DNA of 64,000 bases from DASXHD01 sp036488725 (GCA_036488725.1 DASXHD010000130.1:1-64000); one strand, 5' to 3'; shown: positions 35,788 to 44,885, counted from the stretch's first letter. The notes: generated by a model not told the origin, from the sequence alone. A program made the numbers and translations.

Positions 35788-37593
35788 TCACTCTCGCTCC
35801 GGGAGCTTCACGTCGCGTAGCTCCGCATCGAAAATTCTGACCACGTCGCGCACGAGCGGATGCTGCTCGACGGCGGTGCGCGCTTTCGCGATTTCGGCGC
35901 GGCGCTCGGCGCTGTCGATCGCGTGGACCGATCCGCTCTTTCCGCCGCGGTGGCGCGCGTCGACGTGCACGGGCACGACCGAGCCGAAGTGGGCTTGCGC
36001 GGCGCGCGCGATCTTCGCGATCGACGCTTCGTCATTGACGGTGTGACCGAGAAAATCGTCCTCGGCGTAGCCGAGCGCGATGCGCGTGCGGCTCGTCTCG
36101 ATCGGCACGGCGTGCTCGAGCGCGGACGCGAGCATCGGGTCGCCGGTGCGAACACGCTCGACGATCGCGCGAAAGTCGTCGAGCGCCGGCGCGCCGCGAA
36201 CCGCGACCGGCGGCGGAGGCGGCGTGATCTCCTCGACTTTGAGCTGAGTCGCCGAGGTGGGCGTCGGCGTGGGCTCGGGCGTGAGCGCGGGCGCGAGCGC
36301 GAGATTGCCGCGCGTCTTCGGAGCGACGAGGACGGGATCGTGCGGAACCGCCGTCGTGAACACGTGCGTCGCGGTCGCGCGCGTGCCCCCGCCGCCGCCG
36401 CCGCGTGGCCCGGGCGACGAGGCGCCGCCGAGCCTTCGCTCGAGGTCGCCGAGCCGCACGAGGAGCTCGTCGAGCGGAATGAGCGGCGGCCGCCGCGCGA
36501 GCCGCACGAGCGTCATCTCGAGCGCCGCGCGCGCTTGTCCGCTCTTGGCGATGTCGTCGAACGATTTCGAAAACCCATTGAAGAGGCGCAAGAGATCGTC
36601 GACCTCGGCGCGGCCCGCCAGCGCCATCACGTCTTTGACCTCTTCGTCGGCGAGGTCGAGCAGCTCGCGCCCGCGCTCGCCGCTCACCTTGGCGACGACC
36701 AGGTTGCGCAAGCTCGCGAGAAGATCCTTCGCGACGTGCACGATGTCGAAGCCTTGCTGCGCGACGTCGTCGACGATCTTGAGCGAGACGTCCGCCTGCC
36801 CGTCGACGAGCGCGGCGCAGAGGTCATGGAGAATTTTTCGATCCGCGACGCCGAGCACACGCGTCACGTCGGCGAGCGCGATCTTGTCGCCGCTGAACGC
36901 GATGACTTGGTCGACGAGGCTCATCGCGTCGCGCATCGAGCCGGCCGCTTCGCGCGCGAGCACGGCGACGGCAGTGTCGTCGGCCGCGATCTTTTCGAGC
37001 GCGAGGACGTCCTTGAGGCGCCTCGCGATCACCTGCGTCGGGATGAGCTTGAAGTCGTAGCGCTGGCAGCGGCTGAGAATCGTGACCGGAACTTTGTGGA
37101 CCTCGGTCGTCGCGAAGATGAACTTCACGTGCGGCGGCGGCTCCTCGAGCGTCTTCAAGAACGCGTTCCACGCCGCGTTCGAGAGCATGTGGACCTCGTC
37201 CACGATGAAGATCTTGAATCGATCGCGCGCGGGCCTGAAAACGAGGCCTTCCTGCAGTCTCCGCACTTCGTCGACGCCGTTGTAGCTCGCGCCGTCGATC
37301 TCTTGGACGTCGACATCCATGCCCGCGGCGATCTCTTTGCAAGCCGAGCACACGTTGCAGGGCTTGGGCGTCGGGCCCTTCGCGTTGCCGTCCGGCCCGA
37401 GACAGTTGAGACACTTGGCGAGGAGGCGCGCGCTCGTCGTCTTGCCGACGCCGCGCACGCCGGTGAACAAGAACGCGTGCGCGACGCGCCCCGCGTCGAT
37501 GGCGTTCGCGAGCGTCCGCGCGACGTGCTCCTGGCCGACGAGGTCGTCGAACGTCTGCGGCCGATATTTGCGAGCGAGGACGAGATAGCTCAC
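35788..37593 (-). CDS. dnaX: DNA polymerase III subunit gamma/tau
   Basis: This is the clamp-loader ATPase of the replicative polymerase, 601 residues. Seen: YLVLARKYRPQTFDDLVGQ at the start, Walker A GVRGVGKTT (45-53), zinc ligands among Cys61, Cys64, Cys79, Cys82 and Cys85, Walker B FIVDEVHML and the sensor FIFATTEVHKVPVTILSRCQ. The tail after about residue 370 is Pro/Thr-rich and ends in a tau-like domain. The GTG start has no clear Shine-Dalgarno; a -10-like TAGTAT lies about 15 bp upstream in the short gap 37594-37687, which also has a GGAATG direct repeat. Confidence 0.96.
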   Translation of the reverse strand: MSYLVLARKYRPQTFDDLVGQEHVARTLANAIDAGRVAHAFLFTGVRGVGKTTSARLLAKCLNCLGPDGNAKGPTPKPCNVCSACKEIAAGMDVDVQEIDGASYNGVDEVRRLQEGLVFRPARDRFKIFIVDEVHMLSNAAWNAFLKTLEEPPPHVKFIFATTEVHKVPVTILSRCQRYDFKLIPTQVIARRLKDVLALEKIAADDTAVAVLAREAAGSMRDAMSLVDQVIAFSGDKIALADVTRVLGVADRKILHDLCAALVDGQADVSLKIVDDVAQQGFDIVHVAKDLLASLRNLVVAKVSGERGRELLDLADEEVKDVMALAGRAEVDDLLRLFNGFSKSFDDIAKSGQARAALEMTLVRLARRPPLIPLDELLVRLGDLERRLGGASSPGPRGGGGGGTRATATHVFTTAVPHDPVLVAPKTRGNLALAPALTPEPTPTPTSATQLKVEEITPPPPPVAVRGAPALDDFRAIVERVRTGDPMLASALEHAVPIETSRTRIALGYAEDDFLGHTVNDEASIAKIARAAQAHFGSVVPVHVDARHRGGKSGSVHAIDSAERRAEIAKARTAVEQHPLVRDVVRIFDAELRDVKLPERE

Positions 37594-37687
37594 GGACGGT
37601 ACATACTAGAAATCGGGACCCGTTGGCGTTCCCATTCCCATTCCTTGTCCCCAGCTCCACGTTCTCCACAGAGGCGGAGCGCGACGG

Positions 37688-39160
37688 TTACACGCGTGCG
37701 AGAATGCCTTCGGGCGGAGGGTTTTTCGACGCGTTCTTCACGCTGCCCATGCTGCGGCCGAGGCGCTCGCGCGTTTCGCGGAGCGCGCGGCCGGGCGCGT
37801 CGGTGACGAGGATGCGCGGCGCGACGGGCGGCACGTCTTTTCCGAACGCGGCGGCGAAGCGCGCGGGCCACGCGGCGCGAAACGCGTCGAGATCGCGCTC
37901 GAGGTGCGTGCGGCCGGGCGCGCCGACGACGATGAACTCGTCGCCTCCGTCGCGGATGGGCCGCGCGAACCCGATCGTCTCGAGGGCGCGCGCGATTTCG
38001 GCGAGCGCCGAGTCGCCGAGGTCTTGTCCGAACGCGTTGTTGAACGCGCCGAACCCCGCGAGATCGAGAAACGCGACCGGCACCGTCGCGCTCGCGAGCC
38101 CCGGGAGCTCGGCGAAGAGACGCGCGAGGTCATCGAAGAACGCATAAAACGGGAGCCCGGTCTTGCGGTCGAGGTTCGCGCTCGGCACCTGCGGAAAACG
38201 AAAGCGCTCGGCGAACGGTCGCGGAGCCACGTCGGCGAGTCGCACGATTTCTCCCGTGAGCCAGCCGAGCTCGGGGCCGAACGCGACGAAGAACCCGTCC
38301 TCACGCTGCGTCGTCGCGAGCCACGCGACGACGCGCTCGAGATCGAACGACGGATCGAGCGACCCGAGCAAGTCGGCCGCGACGAGCGTCGTGAGGACGT
38401 TGTCGCGGCCGAATTTCGCGGTCACGGCCTCGGGCATGTCGTCGCCGAAGCCGCCCGTTTCGTGCTGACCGCCGCGCACGGTCGCGAGCAGCTCTCCGAG
38501 CAGCGGTAAATCGTGGCCGAGCGCGCATAGACCCGCCGCGAGGTGCGCGCTCGCAGACACGAGCGGCCGCTCGTGCATCGGAAAGCGTTGCCCGCGCACC
38601 GCGCCGTCCTCGACGACCGCGGCATAAGAGGCGGCGATCGCGAGCGCGACCGGCCGCATGTGCTCGAGCGCGCGCGGTCGCGCGGCGACCGAGCGAAGCG
38701 CGAACGTGTCGCTCCACGGGTTTTGCCCCACGATGCAAACGGCGAGATCGCGCCTAAAGCGCGGCTCGGCTTCGGCGAGGAGGCGCGCGGCGATCGCGCC
38801 ATCGTCTCCGCCCTCCGAAGCGAGCACGGCGAGGTACTCGCACGCGTCGGCGACCGCGAGCGGCAGCGACAAACGAAGCTCGTCGGGATCGCGCTCGATC
38901 TCCGGTCGAAGGGGCTTCCACGCCTCGCGCGGCGGAACGTGCGAGCCGCCCTTGCATCGCCGATGCGAAATCTCCCAGCGGTAGCGGTCGTCCGACGCTC
39001 GCGTCCCGGGCACGCGCGAATCCCAAAATCGAAGACGCTCGGAGTCGCCGCTCGGCAAGCCGAGCGCGCGCTTGGCGAGCGCCTCCGAAGCGGCGAAGGG
39101 CGACGAATCGTCGATCGTCATGCGCGCGATCGCTTGCGCCGCCCGCTCGCGCATCGTCAT
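37688..39160 (-). CDS. Terpene-cyclase-like (alpha-barrel) domain fused to a GGDEF diguanylate cyclase domain
   Basis: This is a 490-residue protein in two parts. Residues about 100-325 are helical, with prenyltransferase/squalene-cyclase-like repeats (ETGGFGDD at 234-241 and WLATTQREDGFF at 280-291). From about 328 a GGDEF domain follows: DRKTGLP (331-337), the metal Asp366, Asn374 and Asp383 at the spacing used for guanine recognition, and intact GGDEF at 405-409. The domain is full length, so cyclic-di-GMP synthesis is plausible. No signal, receiver, PAS or membrane segment is seen; the alpha-barrel may be the sensor. It starts 10 bp after etfA. The architecture is unfamiliar to me. Confidence 0.8.
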   Translation of the reverse strand: MTMRERAAQAIARMTIDDSSPFAASEALAKRALGLPSGDSERLRFWDSRVPGTRASDDRYRWEISHRRCKGGSHVPPREAWKPLRPEIERDPDELRLSLPLAVADACEYLAVLASEGGDDGAIAARLLAEAEPRFRRDLAVCIVGQNPWSDTFALRSVAARPRALEHMRPVALAIAASYAAVVEDGAVRGQRFPMHERPLVSASAHLAAGLCALGHDLPLLGELLATVRGGQHETGGFGDDMPEAVTAKFGRDNVLTTLVAADLLGSLDPSFDLERVVAWLATTQREDGFFVAFGPELGWLTGEIVRLADVAPRPFAERFRFPQVPSANLDRKTGLPFYAFFDDLARLFAELPGLASATVPVAFLDLAGFGAFNNAFGQDLGDSALAEIARALETIGFARPIRDGGDEFIVVGAPGRTHLERDLDAFRAAWPARFAAAFGKDVPPVAPRILVTDAPGRALRETRERLGRSMGSVKNASKNPPPEGILARV

Positions 39161-39170
39161 GAACGCTATC

Positions 39171-40124
39171 TTACTGCCCTTTCTTCAGCTCGCTCACGAG
39201 CTCGGGCACCGCGGTGAACAAGTCAGCGACGAGACCGTAGTCGGCGACTTGGAAGATCGGCGCGTCCGGATCTTTGTTGATCGCGACGATGACCTTGCTC
39301 CCCTTCATGCCGGCGAGGTGCTGAATCGCGCCCGAGATGCCGATGGCGACGTAGAGCTGCGGCGCGACGACGCGTCCGGTTTGTCCGACTTGGAGCTCGG
39401 GCGGCGCGTAGCCCGCGTCGCACGCCGCGCGGCTCGCTCCGATCGCGGCGCCGAGCAAACCGGCGAGCGGGTCGAGCACCTCGGCGAATTTTTCCTTGAG
39501 CGCGCGGCCGCCGGAGACGACGACGCGAGCCTCGCCGAGATCCGGCCGCTCGCTCTTGGCCGCTTCGAGCTTCACGAACTCGACGCGCGACGCAGCAGGA
39601 TCCGCCGGCGCCGCCGCGACCGCTTCGACCGGCGACGATCCGCCGCTCGGCTCGGCCGCCGAAAACTCGCTTTGACGAACGCTGACGACCGCCGTCGGCG
39701 TCGACACTTTGCACCAGCCGTACGCGTTGCCCGCGTACATCGGTCGTTTGAACGTGAGCCCGCCATCCGTCTTGATCGCGCTCACGTCCGGCGCGTATCC
39801 GGCGCCGAGCTTGGCCGCGACGCGCGGCGCGAGATCTTTTCCGAACGAGCTCGCCGTGACCGCGATCACGTCGAACCCGGTTTTGGCGACCTGCGCGATC
39901 GTGGGCGCGAGACGCTCGGCGAGCGTCTGCGAAACCGCGGCGTCCTCGCACACCAAAACTTTTTGCGCGCCGAACCCGGCGAGCTCGGCGGCCGCCGCTT
40001 TCGCGCCCGCCCCGACGACGAGAATCGAAAACGGCGCGCCGACTTGTTTCGCGAACGCGACCGCGCTGAGCGTGCTCTTGCGAACGTGCCCCTCGGCGAG
40101 CTCCGCGATGACGAGCGTGTTCAT
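39171..40124 (-). CDS. etfA: Electron transfer flavoprotein subunit alpha
   Basis: EtfA binds the redox FAD of the EtfAB heterodimer, which collects electrons from acyl-CoA dehydrogenases and passes them to ETF-quinone oxidoreductase. The FAD-binding C-terminal part is clear: VVVSGGRALKEKF, GASRAACDAGYAP, QVGQTGRVVAPQLYVAIGISG and NKDPDAPIFQVADYGLVAD. It has 317 residues, and its start overlaps the etfB stop (ATGA). Confidence 0.96.
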   Translation of the reverse strand: MNTLVIAELAEGHVRKSTLSAVAFAKQVGAPFSILVVGAGAKAAAAELAGFGAQKVLVCEDAAVSQTLAERLAPTIAQVAKTGFDVIAVTASSFGKDLAPRVAAKLGAGYAPDVSAIKTDGGLTFKRPMYAGNAYGWCKVSTPTAVVSVRQSEFSAAEPSGGSSPVEAVAAAPADPAASRVEFVKLEAAKSERPDLGEARVVVSGGRALKEKFAEVLDPLAGLLGAAIGASRAACDAGYAPPELQVGQTGRVVAPQLYVAIGISGAIQHLAGMKGSKVIVAINKDPDAPIFQVADYGLVADLFTAVPELVSELKKGQ

Positions 40125-40945
40125 TGGATCACCTTCGCTTCTGCGCGGAGCTTCTGAACGAGCTCGGCGACCGTCTTCACTTTCACCCCCGCCTTGCGCC
40201 CCGGCGGCGGCTCGAACCCGACGTACTGGATCTTGAGCGCCGTGTCGCTCGCGAGCTCGGCGAGCTTCATCTCGACGAGCGGCTTCTTCTTGGCCGCCAT
40301 GATCGCCATCAGCGCCGCGAACCGTACGCCTTCTTGATACGTGTGATCCGGCTTGTGCATGCTCGAGACGGCGTGCGGCGAGACGATGCGCAAATCGACC
40401 GTGACGACGGCGGGCAGCGTCACTTTCAAAATCATCGACCCACCGTCGACCTCGCGCCCGACCGTGAGCGCCTTGTCGCCCTCGCTCTTGATCGAGCCAG
40501 CGAACGTCGCCTGCGGCCAACCCAAATATTCCGCGAGGAGCTGACCGACTTGGTTCGCGTCGCCCTCGACTTCTTGTTTGCCGAGGAGCACGAGGTCCGG
40601 CTTTTCTTTTTCGACGATCGCCTTGAGCGCGCGCGCGACGAGATCGCCGTCGAGCTGATCGTCGGTCGCGTCGACGCGAATCGCGCGGTCGGCGCCGGTC
40701 GCGAGCGCGGCGCGCAGCGTCGGCTCGGTTTCCTTCGGCCCGAACGTCACGACGACGACCTCGCCGAGCCGCTGCTTCGTGTTCGTCCCGTTTTCGGTGA
40801 GCCTCAGCGCGGTCTCGACCGCGTACTCGTCGAACGGGTTCGGTTTGAACTCCAAGCCCGCTGTGTCGATTTTGTTCGGCGAGATTTTGATCTTGTTGGC
40901 GTTGTCCGGATCCGCCACGCGCTTGAGGGGGACGAGTATTTTCAC
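40121..40945 (-). CDS. etfB: Electron transfer flavoprotein subunit beta
   Basis: The EtfB fold is recognised by VKILVPLKRVADPDN at the start, NPFDEYAVETALRL, the AMP-binding region LLGKQEVEGDANQVGQLLAEYLGW and TVDLRIVSPHAVS. I prefer the GTG at 40945 over the ATG 9 bp upstream. It gives the usual MKILVP-type N-terminus, and the promoter described at 40952-40980 would place the transcription start on this GTG, making the mRNA leaderless. With the ATG the protein is 277 residues, with the GTG 274. Confidence 0.95.
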   Translation of the reverse strand: MKILVPLKRVADPDNANKIKISPNKIDTAGLEFKPNPFDEYAVETALRLTENGTNTKQRLGEVVVVTFGPKETEPTLRAALATGADRAIRVDATDDQLDGDLVARALKAIVEKEKPDLVLLGKQEVEGDANQVGQLLAEYLGWPQATFAGSIKSEGDKALTVGREVDGGSMILKVTLPAVVTVDLRIVSPHAVSSMHKPDHTYQEGVRFAALMAIMAAKKKPLVEMKLAELASDTALKIQYVGFEPPPGRKAGVKVKTVAELVQKLRAEAKVIQ

Positions 40946-40951
40946 GCGCCT

Positions 40952-40980
40952 CATGTAAAGTTTCGTTTCGCGAGTGTCAA
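40952..40980 (-). promoter_or_regulatory. Consensus-type promoter of etfBA, probably leaderless
   Basis: On the minus strand a perfect -35 TTGACA (40975-40980) and a -10 TACATG (40952-40957) are separated by exactly 17 bp. The start expected 6-7 bp downstream falls on the GTG at 40945, leaving no room for a Shine-Dalgarno sequence. The divergent lipoprotein gene at 41024 shares this 69-bp gap. Confidence 0.65.
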
Positions 40981-41023
40981 ATCCCGAGTACCCTCCTCCG
41001 CCACCAAGGAAAAGGTGAAGAGG

Positions 41024-41347
41024 ATGAAGCGTCTATTGCCGATGTTCGCAGTCGCAATCGTCGTTCCCGCCGCGGTGCTCGCGAGCCAGGGCTGCAAGCC
41101 GTCCGCGTCGACAGCTTCCTCGAGCTCGGCGTCCGCCTCCGTTGCCGCAGCGCCGTCGAGCGCGGCATCGCTCACGCCGCTCGACTCGAGCTCCGCCGCC
41201 ACCGACACCGACACGGCGCCGACCGCCGACCCGGACAAGCTGCCCGCGCCGACCGCGCAGGCCACCGCCGCGGCCAAGGCCGTTTCGTCGGCGAACTACA
41301 AGACCGAGCTCGACACGATCGAGAAAGAGCTGAACGGCATCAAGTAA
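41024..41347 (+). CDS. Small Ala/Ser-rich lipoprotein
   Basis: This 107-residue protein begins MKRLLPMFAVAI and has a hydrophobic signal ending in SQGC, a plausible though non-ideal lipobox. Next comes a low-complexity Ala/Ser/Thr stretch and a short charged C-terminal helix (YKTELDTIEKELNGIK) that could bind a partner or peptidoglycan. The start follows AAGGTGAAGAGG. It lies 18 bp upstream of nadB on the same strand. I do not recognise the family. Confidence 0.7.
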   Translation: MKRLLPMFAVAIVVPAAVLASQGCKPSASTASSSSASASVAAAPSSAASLTPLDSSSAATDTDTAPTADPDKLPAPTAQATAAAKAVSSANYKTELDTIEKELNGIK

Positions 41348-41365
41348 TAGCCCTACGATCCCGCC

Positions 41366-42976
41366 GTGGCCGTCACCTGCGATTTTCTGGTGCTCGGGAG
41401 TGGGATCGCGGGCCTGACGTTCGCGCTCGAAGCGGCGAAGCTCGGCGACGTCGTCGTCGTGACCAAGCGCGCCGCCGACGAGTCGAACACGAAATACGCG
41501 CAGGGCGGCATCGCCGCCGTCCTCGCCGACACCGATTCGTTCGACGCGCACATCAAAGACACGCTCGCCGCCGGCGCGGGTCTTTGTCACGAGCGCGTCG
41601 TGGAGCTTTGTGTTCGCGACGCACCGGCGCGCATCGCCGAGCTCCAGCGGCTCGGCACGCGCTTCGACCGCGCGGAGGACGGCGAGGGCCACGCCGAGCT
41701 CGACTTGCATCTCGAAGGCGGTCACTCCGCGCGGCGCGTCGCGCACTCGGCCGACGCGACGGGCAGGGAAGTCGAGCGCGCCCTCGTCGACGCGGTCCGC
41801 GCCAACCCGCGCATCCGCGTGCTCGACGAGCACATGGCGATCGACGTCATCACGCTCGCAAAATACGGCGGCCCCGAAGTCTGCGCCGGCGCGTACGTGC
41901 TCGACACCGCGAAAGCACCTCACGTGCTCACGATCCTCGCGCGCGCGACCGTCCTCGCGAGCGGCGGCGCCGGCAAGGTCTACCTCTACACGACCAACCC
42001 GGACGTCGCGACCGGCGACGGCATCGCGATGGCGTACCGCGCGGGCGCCGAGATCGCGAACATGGAATTTTATCAATTCCACCCGACGTGCCTCTTTCAT
42101 CCGAAGGCGAAGAGCTTCTTGATCAGCGAAGCGGTGCGCGGCGAAGGCGGCATCTTGCGGCGGCCGACCGACGGCGTCGCGTTCATGAAATCGCACCACC
42201 CGCTCGGCGATCTCGCGCCGCGTGACATCGTGGCGCGCGCGATCGACTTCGAGATGAAGCGCACCGGCGCCGAGCACGTGTGGCTCGACATCACGCACAA
42301 GCCCGCCGGCTTCGTCGAAAAACACTTCCCGAACATCTTTGCAGAATGCAAACGATTCGGAATCGACATGCGCAAGGAGCCGATCCCGGTCGTGCCCGCT
42401 GCGCACTACTTGTGCGGCGGCGTGACGACCGATCTCGAGGGCCGCACGACCATCCCGGGGCTCTGGGCGATCGGCGAGGTGGCGTGCACCGGGCTCCACG
42501 GCGCGAACCGGCTCGCGTCGAACTCGCTCCTCGAAGGGATGGTCTTCGGTCACCGCGCCGCGCGCGCGATGGCCGCCGTCGACCCGAAACCGCTCCCGCC
42601 CGTGCCCGAGTGGGACACCGGTCAAGCCGGCACGAGCGAAGAAGCCGTCGTCGTCACGCAGAACTGGGACGAGCTCCGCCGGCTCATGTGGAACTACGTC
42701 GGCATCGTTCGCTCGGACAAGCGCCTCCGTCGCGCCGAGCGACGCATCGCGCTCCTTCAAGAAGAAATCGCCGAGTACTACTGGAAGTATTTCATCACGC
42801 GCGATCTGCTCGAGCTCCGCAACATCGCGACCGTCGCCCAGCTCATCGTCGAGTGCGCGATGTCGCGCCGCGAGAGCCGGGGCCTCCACTACACGAGCGA
42901 TTGGCCGGACACCGATCCCAAGCTCGCGAAGGACAGCGTCGTGAAGCGCGGCGTCCCGGCGCGCCTTCGCGCGTGA
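41366..42976 (+). CDS. nadB: L-aspartate oxidase
   Basis: NadB oxidises L-aspartate to iminoaspartate, the first step of de novo NAD synthesis. It is a 536-residue flavoprotein: FAD GxGxxG motif GSGIAGL (11-17), KYAQGGIAA, the active-site segment EFYQFHPTCLF, RGEGGILRR, AAHYLCGGV and GANRLASNSLLEGMVFG. The GTG start fits the expected N-terminus. No nadA or nadC is next to it. One perfect copy of the TTGCA-N3-TGCAA palindrome is in the gene at 42339-42351. Confidence 0.96.
   Translation: MAVTCDFLVLGSGIAGLTFALEAAKLGDVVVVTKRAADESNTKYAQGGIAAVLADTDSFDAHIKDTLAAGAGLCHERVVELCVRDAPARIAELQRLGTRFDRAEDGEGHAELDLHLEGGHSARRVAHSADATGREVERALVDAVRANPRIRVLDEHMAIDVITLAKYGGPEVCAGAYVLDTAKAPHVLTILARATVLASGGAGKVYLYTTNPDVATGDGIAMAYRAGAEIANMEFYQFHPTCLFHPKAKSFLISEAVRGEGGILRRPTDGVAFMKSHHPLGDLAPRDIVARAIDFEMKRTGAEHVWLDITHKPAGFVEKHFPNIFAECKRFGIDMRKEPIPVVPAAHYLCGGVTTDLEGRTTIPGLWAIGEVACTGLHGANRLASNSLLEGMVFGHRAARAMAAVDPKPLPPVPEWDTGQAGTSEEAVVVTQNWDELRRLMWNYVGIVRSDKRLRRAERRIALLQEEIAEYYWKYFITRDLLELRNIATVAQLIVECAMSRRESRGLHYTSDWPDTDPKLAKDSVVKRGVPARLRA
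42339..42351. repeat. Dispersed palindrome TTGCA-N3-TGCAA (within nadB)
   Basis: Perfect TTGCAGAATGCAA, extended by one base pair (T at 42338, A at 42352). It encodes F-A-E-C-K with GCA and AAA codons, which are unusual in this GC-rich gene. Confidence 0.7.
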
Positions 42977-42977
42977 G

Positions 42978-42996
42978 CGCGATCGATTCGATCGCG
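42978..42996. repeat. CGATCG-ATT-CGATCG hairpin after nadB
   Basis: CGCGATCG (42978-42985) and CGATCGCG (42989-42996) enclose an ATT loop and are followed by TTT. The same core (CGATCG-ATT-CGATCG) recurs at 44909-44923. It may be a terminator or a small palindromic repeat. Confidence 0.5.
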
Positions 42997-43032
42997 TTTC
43001 CGCTGGCATCGCGTTTGCGATAGCTTGATCGA

Positions 43033-43812
43033 ATGCGGGTCGTGACGATCGCGCTCGCTTGCGCTTTTCTTTTGGCTCCCGGGGTGGCGCGCGCCGATGC
43101 GGCCGCGTGCGTCGCGGCGTCGGACGAGGGTCAGAAAGACCGCGACGCCGGTCATCTGATCGCCGCGCGCGTTCAGTTCGCGATGTGCGCGCACGAGGAG
43201 TGCCCGTCGCTCGTGCGGACCGACTGTCTGCGCTGGCTCGAAGAGGTCGACAAGCGCACGCCGACGGTCATCCCGACGGCCACCGTGCGCGGCAAAGACG
43301 CGGTCGACGTCGCCGTCGTGATGGACGGCGTGCCGCTCGCGTCGCGCCTCGAGGGCCGCGCGATTCCGGTCGACCCGGGCGAGCACCGACTTCGTTTTCG
43401 TCACCCGCCGGACCAAGACGTCGACGAGGTCGTCGTGATCAAGGAGGGCGACAAAGATCGCGTCCTTCAAGCGCGGTTCGGTCCGGAGCCTTCGCTCGCG
43501 GTCGTCGAGCCGGCGAAAAAACCGCCGACGCTCGCGTACGTTTTCACCGGCATCGCGGTCGGGAGCGCGCTCGCAGCGGCAGCGTTCGGCGCGGTGGGCC
43601 TCGGCTTCTGGGCCGACTGCAACGGCAACAAAAGCAAATGCGACGTGAACCTCGCCGAGTCGAACACGCGCGTCGACTGGGTCGTCTCGGACGTCTCGGT
43701 CGGCATCGCGCTCGTCTCGACCGCCCTCGCGATTTGGCAGTTCGTTCGCCACGGCCAGTCGCCGCGCGCGAAATCGCCTTTCTTTCCCGGCGGGCTGTCG
43801 GTGAGGTTTTGA
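43033..43812 (+). CDS. Exported membrane-anchored protein with PEGA-like beta domain
   Basis: This 259-residue protein has a cleavable signal peptide (LACAFLLAPGVARA), a Cys-containing helical region with TPR flavour (AGHLIAARVQFAMCAHEECPS), a PEGA-like beta segment (VDVAVVMDGVPLASR) and two C-terminal hydrophobic segments (TGIAVGSALAAAAFGAVGLG and a last helix near residue 225). Proteins of this plan are common in myxobacterial envelopes, without known function. Its stop overlaps the next start by one base. Confidence 0.8.
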   Translation: MRVVTIALACAFLLAPGVARADAAACVAASDEGQKDRDAGHLIAARVQFAMCAHEECPSLVRTDCLRWLEEVDKRTPTVIPTATVRGKDAVDVAVVMDGVPLASRLEGRAIPVDPGEHRLRFRHPPDQDVDEVVVIKEGDKDRVLQARFGPEPSLAVVEPAKKPPTLAYVFTGIAVGSALAAAAFGAVGLGFWADCNGNKSKCDVNLAESNTRVDWVVSDVSVGIALVSTALAIWQFVRHGQSPRAKSPFFPGGLSVRF

Positions 43813-44885
43813 TGCGCACACGCTTTCTTTTTCTCTTCGCGTTCTTGCTCGTCGCCGCGTGCTCGGCGTTCGTCGACGACATCTACGCGAACCTCCGAAA
43901 CGACGACGGCGGCGAGCCAGCGGACACGGGCCCTCTCCCCGACGGCGGGAGCAACTGCCTGAGCGGCGTCCTCGCGACCCCCGATGGCGGCTCGCCGGAA
44001 TGTCTCTCGGAGCTCCTGCTCGGCGACGCCGGCCAGAACGCGTACGCGGTCGCGTCGTTCGCCGACGACCTCTACGTGCTCGACGGCAAGGGCGCCGTTT
44101 GGACGTGCACCGGCGACTGCGAGGAGCTCTCACTGCTCGCGCAGGGCATCGGCCTCGCGGGAAACGCGCCCGGTCACACGCTCGCGGCGGACGACGCCGG
44201 CGTTTACTGGTCGACGGGCCAAAGCCCTGCCAGCGCGATCGAGTTCACGACGAGCAGTGGAGCGACGGAGATCGTGAAGCCAGTCGGCGCGCAGGTCGTC
44301 GCCGCCAGCGGCGGCTACCTCGCGTGGTCGGACGGCCAGGGCGACGTTCGCCAGTGCTTGATCTCGGCGGGCTGTCGCCCAGACGCGGGGCCCGTCGACA
44401 ACCAGCTCGGCGTCTCGAGCTTGGCGATCACGACCGGCACGGGGACCAACCTTTATTGGGCCTACGGGACGGTCAAGGCGGCGCCGCTCGGTCCGGTCGC
44501 GACGCAGCCGACGCAGTTCAGCGAGCCCGGCACCGCGGTCGTCGCGCTGAGCGGCGGCCGCGCTGTATGGACGTCCGGCGGCTTCCTCTACGAGAGCGGC
44601 AAGTCGCTCGACTCCGGCGTTGGGCAGTTTCAAATAGCCGGTCCCGCTCTGCAAATCGCGTCGACCGGGACGACCGTCGTTTGGGCCACGGATTCCACGA
44701 TCCAAACCTGCGCGACGCCGAACAGCCCGGTGGCTGGGGCGCTCAACAGTTGCGCGAGCGCCGCTGACTTCGAGATGACCGGGCTGCAGCTGTCGTCGGT
44801 TCTCTCCGACCAGCTCGGCGCCAACGCCGAAACGATCATCGTGATCGACGCGAGCGGGCGCGCCCTCAAGATTTCGCGCCACTGA
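43812..44885 (+). CDS. Lipoprotein with propeller-like repeats
   Basis: This 357-residue lipoprotein (lipobox LLVAAC, Cys19) has an Asp/Gly-rich linker and then regularly spaced beta units ending in YVL, VYWS, YLAWS, LYWAYG, AVWTSG and VVWATD, the pattern of a six- to seven-bladed propeller that displays values. Cys pairs in some blades suggest an oxidised, exported protein. The ATG overlaps the stop of the upstream gene (TGATG), so the two form a unit. Function unknown. Confidence 0.8.
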   Translation: MRTRFLFLFAFLLVAACSAFVDDIYANLRNDDGGEPADTGPLPDGGSNCLSGVLATPDGGSPECLSELLLGDAGQNAYAVASFADDLYVLDGKGAVWTCTGDCEELSLLAQGIGLAGNAPGHTLAADDAGVYWSTGQSPASAIEFTTSSGATEIVKPVGAQVVAASGGYLAWSDGQGDVRQCLISAGCRPDAGPVDNQLGVSSLAITTGTGTNLYWAYGTVKAAPLGPVATQPTQFSEPGTAVVALSGGRAVWTSGGFLYESGKSLDSGVGQFQIAGPALQIASTGTTVVWATDSTIQTCATPNSPVAGALNSCASAADFEMTGLQLSSVLSDQLGANAETIIVIDASGRALKISRH

